A stretch of DNA of 8,741 nucleotides. Origin: Lysobacteraceae bacterium UBA6001. Lineage in GTDB: Bacteria; Pseudomonadota; Gammaproteobacteria; Xanthomonadales; Xanthomonadaceae. The translations under genes were made by a program, and so were the position numbers. The stretch spans positions 1 to 8,741 of the forward strand of contig DJAN01000253.1 in NCBI GenBank assembly GCA_002429615.1. The letters run 5' to 3'. Below are positions 7,701 through 8,741 of the stretch, piece by piece. The notes under the pieces were generated by a model, which saw nothing but the letters and a program-made list of their open reading frames with translations, had not been told where the DNA came from and did no database searches. Each line of letters begins with the position of its first letter. The stretch's first letter is position 1.

Positions 7701-7836
7701 TGAGCGCGCGATCGAGCGGCTGCGCCGGGATGGCATCGGTGGCGGTGCTGGCGGTCTGCGCGAAGGTCGGGATGGCGGTGGCCTGCAGGGCCAGGGCAAT
7801 CGAGAGGAACAGGGTGCGGCGCATCGTCGAGTCCAT
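4780..7836 (-). CDS. STN-domain TonB-dependent outer-membrane receptor/transducer
   Basis: Outer-membrane active transporter of 1018 residues. A signal peptide (charged M-R-R, hydrophobic 8-22, likely cleavage after T-F-A26) precedes an STN signalling domain (about 34-104; LDRALNALSRRTGLQFIY). Then come an Ala-rich linker, a TonB-box-like LDRIEVTG (138-145), a plug domain (about 163-270; RIPGV-I, NVRGL, DEEGGIAGTVDI) and a long barrel ending in SLGLRADF, with the terminal Phe expected for BAM-dependent assembly. Length and motifs fit the TonB-Xanth-Caul receptor type. STN receptors signal ligand binding to an inner-membrane FecR, and a FecR is encoded 170 bases upstream. The ATG at 7836 has no Shine-Dalgarno (CCCCTCACCCTTC precedes it); ATG at 7824 (residue 5) is an alternative. 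The ligand is unknown: receptors of this type take up carbohydrates, metal chelates or other compounds. Confidence 0.93.
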   Translation of the reverse strand: MDSTMRRTLFLSIALALQATAIPTFAQTASTATDAIPAQPLDRALNALSRRTGLQFIYDAQAAGNPRTRAVPAGLSAEEGLRRLLDGTGLRYRFVNATTVTIEADNTGNATPLAAPASAAVDAGATGVPHAESPLHQLDRIEVTGSYSRSLEQAVDLKRWNVGFSDSIVATDVADFPEQNLAEALQRIPGVTIERNKGLGTKVNVRGLPSDYTLVTINDLATASGSGGRDVEFDMFASEIIQQVTVQKSPTAADEEGGIAGTVDISTARPFDYSDRKIAVSAEGAYNSISEKTDPKYAFLASDTWGDWGALVSYSRAKRTNRTDSTSGINFRPMSRFLSASGTRGTQAQAVLARDAGVIVQDRNDTDETNLIVFQDKVGDRVYVNEQDKWGATASLQYKPSNTFSIAFDAMWGGYDSTEDEYDAAAYSASSRSTLETIHDYDDTTLADYGMVVLKDVSYTATQHEMLSKERINKTDYSQYSVSMDWKGDVWSVDAMAGYSGAEKTLDYSNLKHVAYAPSRTRWTGQSGETIPSANPNTIDMYNAPDKYLFEAYETTLERIKDDKYAGQVDLARSFDLAFFPALRSIQFGGRYTDRSKRRQYGELKITGPEAGSAAWVNTLTMADSPLQSIGDIVPGGDYSFKNLDWQQISNEYARNAFRYDGFTTPYDPGQYYRVDERVTALYAMADLAFDIGSVPVSINAGTRYVDTSVTSFGYHPIQNPDGSTGYTDDPVSKDGSYKDWLPSFNMTAELAQGLMLRAAAARTMMRPSLTDVAYKRTASWSSFRFTDGNPDLKPTYAKQWEIGLEKYFDNGGLLAASYFNKKIDGVVISALTGVVEDVAVYNANGSLNGIYDFDVYQPVNAKGSYDVDGIEVIGQLPLGMFASWLEGFGINANYTRLDSSLAGESDLGIKTPMPGLSKDTYNATFYYENSRFDARLSYNHKSEYVESIGYNMYPIYRDAYGQLDVSIGYRITDNLKVSLKGINLTDEVTSGYTMDPAFPTMYEKSGRRISLGLRADF

Positions 7837-8006
7837 GAAGGGTGAGGGGAGGCGTGCGGACGGTTTGTCTGCACTTGCCCGGACTACGATTCGCCAGCGC
7901 GAGGATCGGGCACCGCTTTTCGATGAATTTTTTTTGACATGGACAGCGCGTCGCGACGGGCATGCCGTCGCAACGTGCTTGTCATCCGTATCGGTTAAAG
8001 CGCGCC
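7837..8006 (-). promoter_or_regulatory. fecR-receptor intergenic region with hairpins
   Basis: 170 bases with no convincing gene. On the minus strand, in order: a 7-bp perfect dyad GCGACGG/CCGTCGC (7953-7959 and 7965-7971, 5-base loop), a run of eight A (7935 to 7928), and an imperfect dyad at 7854-7874 about 17 bases before the receptor start. A further 6-bp stem CGCGCC/GGCGCG (8001-8006 and 8012-8017) has the fecR stop codon in its loop. None is followed by a U tract in the direction of transcription. In cell-surface-signalling loci the receptor often has its own ECF-sigma-dependent promoter here, but I could not identify one reliably. Confidence 0.4.
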
Positions 8007-8741
8007 TTAGTGGCGCGAAGTGGCCTGCGTCGACGCGCGCACCTGGATGCCGTCGGCGCCGAGCGTGGTGCGCAGTCCTGGCTGCTGTTGCAGGAAGGCA
8101 TGCAGTGACGCGACATCGCCGCCGGCCAGGTTTCCGGTCAGGCGCAGCGCACCGGCGGCCTCATCGACATGCACGCGGACATGATTGAGACGGTTGAACT
8201 GGTCGGCCACATCGCGCAGCGGCTCATCGCGGAACACGATGCGCTGCTGCCACCAGCCGGTGATCGCCTCCGGGTCCTCGCTTGCCACGCGCACATCGTG
8301 GTCGTGGTAATCGATGCGCGCGCTCTGCCCAGCGCGCAGGTCGGCGAGCAGGCGCGCATTGTCGCCATCCGCGCTGACCTGCACGCGTCCTTCGAGCACG
8401 CCGACACGCGCCTGCTCGCGCAGCAGCGACACGTCGAAGGTGGTGCCGATATCGCGCACCCGCAGCCCCGCCGCATGCACCGAGAACGGGCGGCGGTCCT
8501 TGGCGACCACGAAGCTGGCCTGGCCCTGCTCCAGCTCGGCACGGCGGCCGAACAGCGTATAGCGGGTGGACAGCGCGCTTTCGGCGTTGAGGTGGGCGAC
8601 GGTGCCGTCGGGCAGGGTGATCGTGCGGGGTGCACCGTGCAGGGTGACGTAGTGCGCCGTGCGCGGCCACGCCAGCTGCGTGCCGGTGCCCACTGCCAGC
8701 AGCAGCGCCGCCGCGGTGGCCAGGCGCGGCAGCCAGCGCCG
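8007..8741 (-). CDS. FecR-type anti-sigma/sigma regulator (N-terminus beyond window)
   Basis: Inner-membrane signal transducer, 244 residues visible. The reading frame stays open to the right edge, so the start and the cytoplasmic sigma-binding part are missing; an internal GTG at 8693 is not the true start. The fragment opens with R-R-W-L-P-R-L and an Ala/Leu membrane helix (about residues 7-24). The periplasmic FecR domain follows: LPDG-VAHLNAESAL (43-57), GLRVRDIGTTFDV, then VGVLEGRVQV. A C-terminal DUF4974-like, STN-resembling domain comes last (GWWQQRIVFRDEPLRDVADQFNR onward). FecR proteins receive the signal from the STN domain of their receptor and control a FecI-type ECF sigma factor. 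The receptor gene directly downstream is the obvious partner. The sigma gene is expected beyond the window, but this is not seen. Confidence 0.92.
   Translation of the reverse strand, partial: RRWLPRLATAAALLLAVGTGTQLAWPRTAHYVTLHGAPRTITLPDGTVAHLNAESALSTRYTLFGRRAELEQGQASFVVAKDRRPFSVHAAGLRVRDIGTTFDVSLLREQARVGVLEGRVQVSADGDNARLLADLRAGQSARIDYHDHDVRVASEDPEAITGWWQQRIVFRDEPLRDVADQFNRLNHVRVHVDEAAGALRLTGNLAGGDVASLHAFLQQQPGLRTTLGADGIQVRASTQATSRH

Noticed and set aside
7934..7939. Perfect TTGACA (-35 box) on the plus strand
   Set aside because: No -10 box lies at a suitable distance (17 bases on reads ACGGGC), and it would point antisense into fecR with no gene to serve.
8007..8693. FecR starting at the internal GTG at 8693
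   Set aside because: The frame remains open to the window edge and the residues before 8693 form the expected basic segment and membrane helix, so the real start is outside.

Overview
This is a GC-rich window whose gene content and repeats look like Xanthomonadaceae/Lysobacteraceae (Xanthomonas, Stenotrophomonas, Lysobacter or a relative). The signs are a TonB-dependent receptor of the type expanded in that family, with an N-terminal STN domain and an adjacent FecR. There is also a GTAG-headed REP-like palindrome at the left edge. Genus cannot be fixed from the sequence alone.

Left part (1-3303): a REP-like palindrome is followed, on the minus strand, by rhtA (threonine/homoserine exporter, EamA family). 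Immediately upstream of rhtA on the same strand is an AraC-family regulator with an N-terminal cupin; 6 bases separate its stop from the rhtA start, so regulator and exporter probably form one transcript. Divergent from the regulator, across about 73 bp, is an MFS exporter closely resembling the E. coli purine-ribonucleoside exporter NepI. The arrangement suggests a local regulator serving two small-molecule efflux genes.

Right part (3305-8741, all minus strand): in order of transcription there is a FecR-type anti-sigma regulator (its start lies beyond the right edge), a 1018-residue STN-TonB-dependent receptor, and an exported PHP-domain metallohydrolase of the CehA/McbA type. FecR plus STN receptor is the hallmark of cell-surface signalling, and the ECF sigma factor would be expected just beyond the window. 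The hydrolase suggests that the imported ligand, or something derived from it, is cleaved in the periplasm. The substrate is not predictable from sequence. A perfect 10-bp GC hairpin and a second 6-bp hairpin lie between receptor and hydrolase, and other dyads lie between fecR and the receptor.

The two halves meet tail to tail: the nepI-like gene and the hydrolase gene stop 1 base apart. No RNA genes, CRISPR arrays, insertion sequences or gene-free stretches longer than 300 bases were seen. The most interesting element is the FecR/STN-receptor/PHP-hydrolase module, a recognisable architecture with an unknown ligand.
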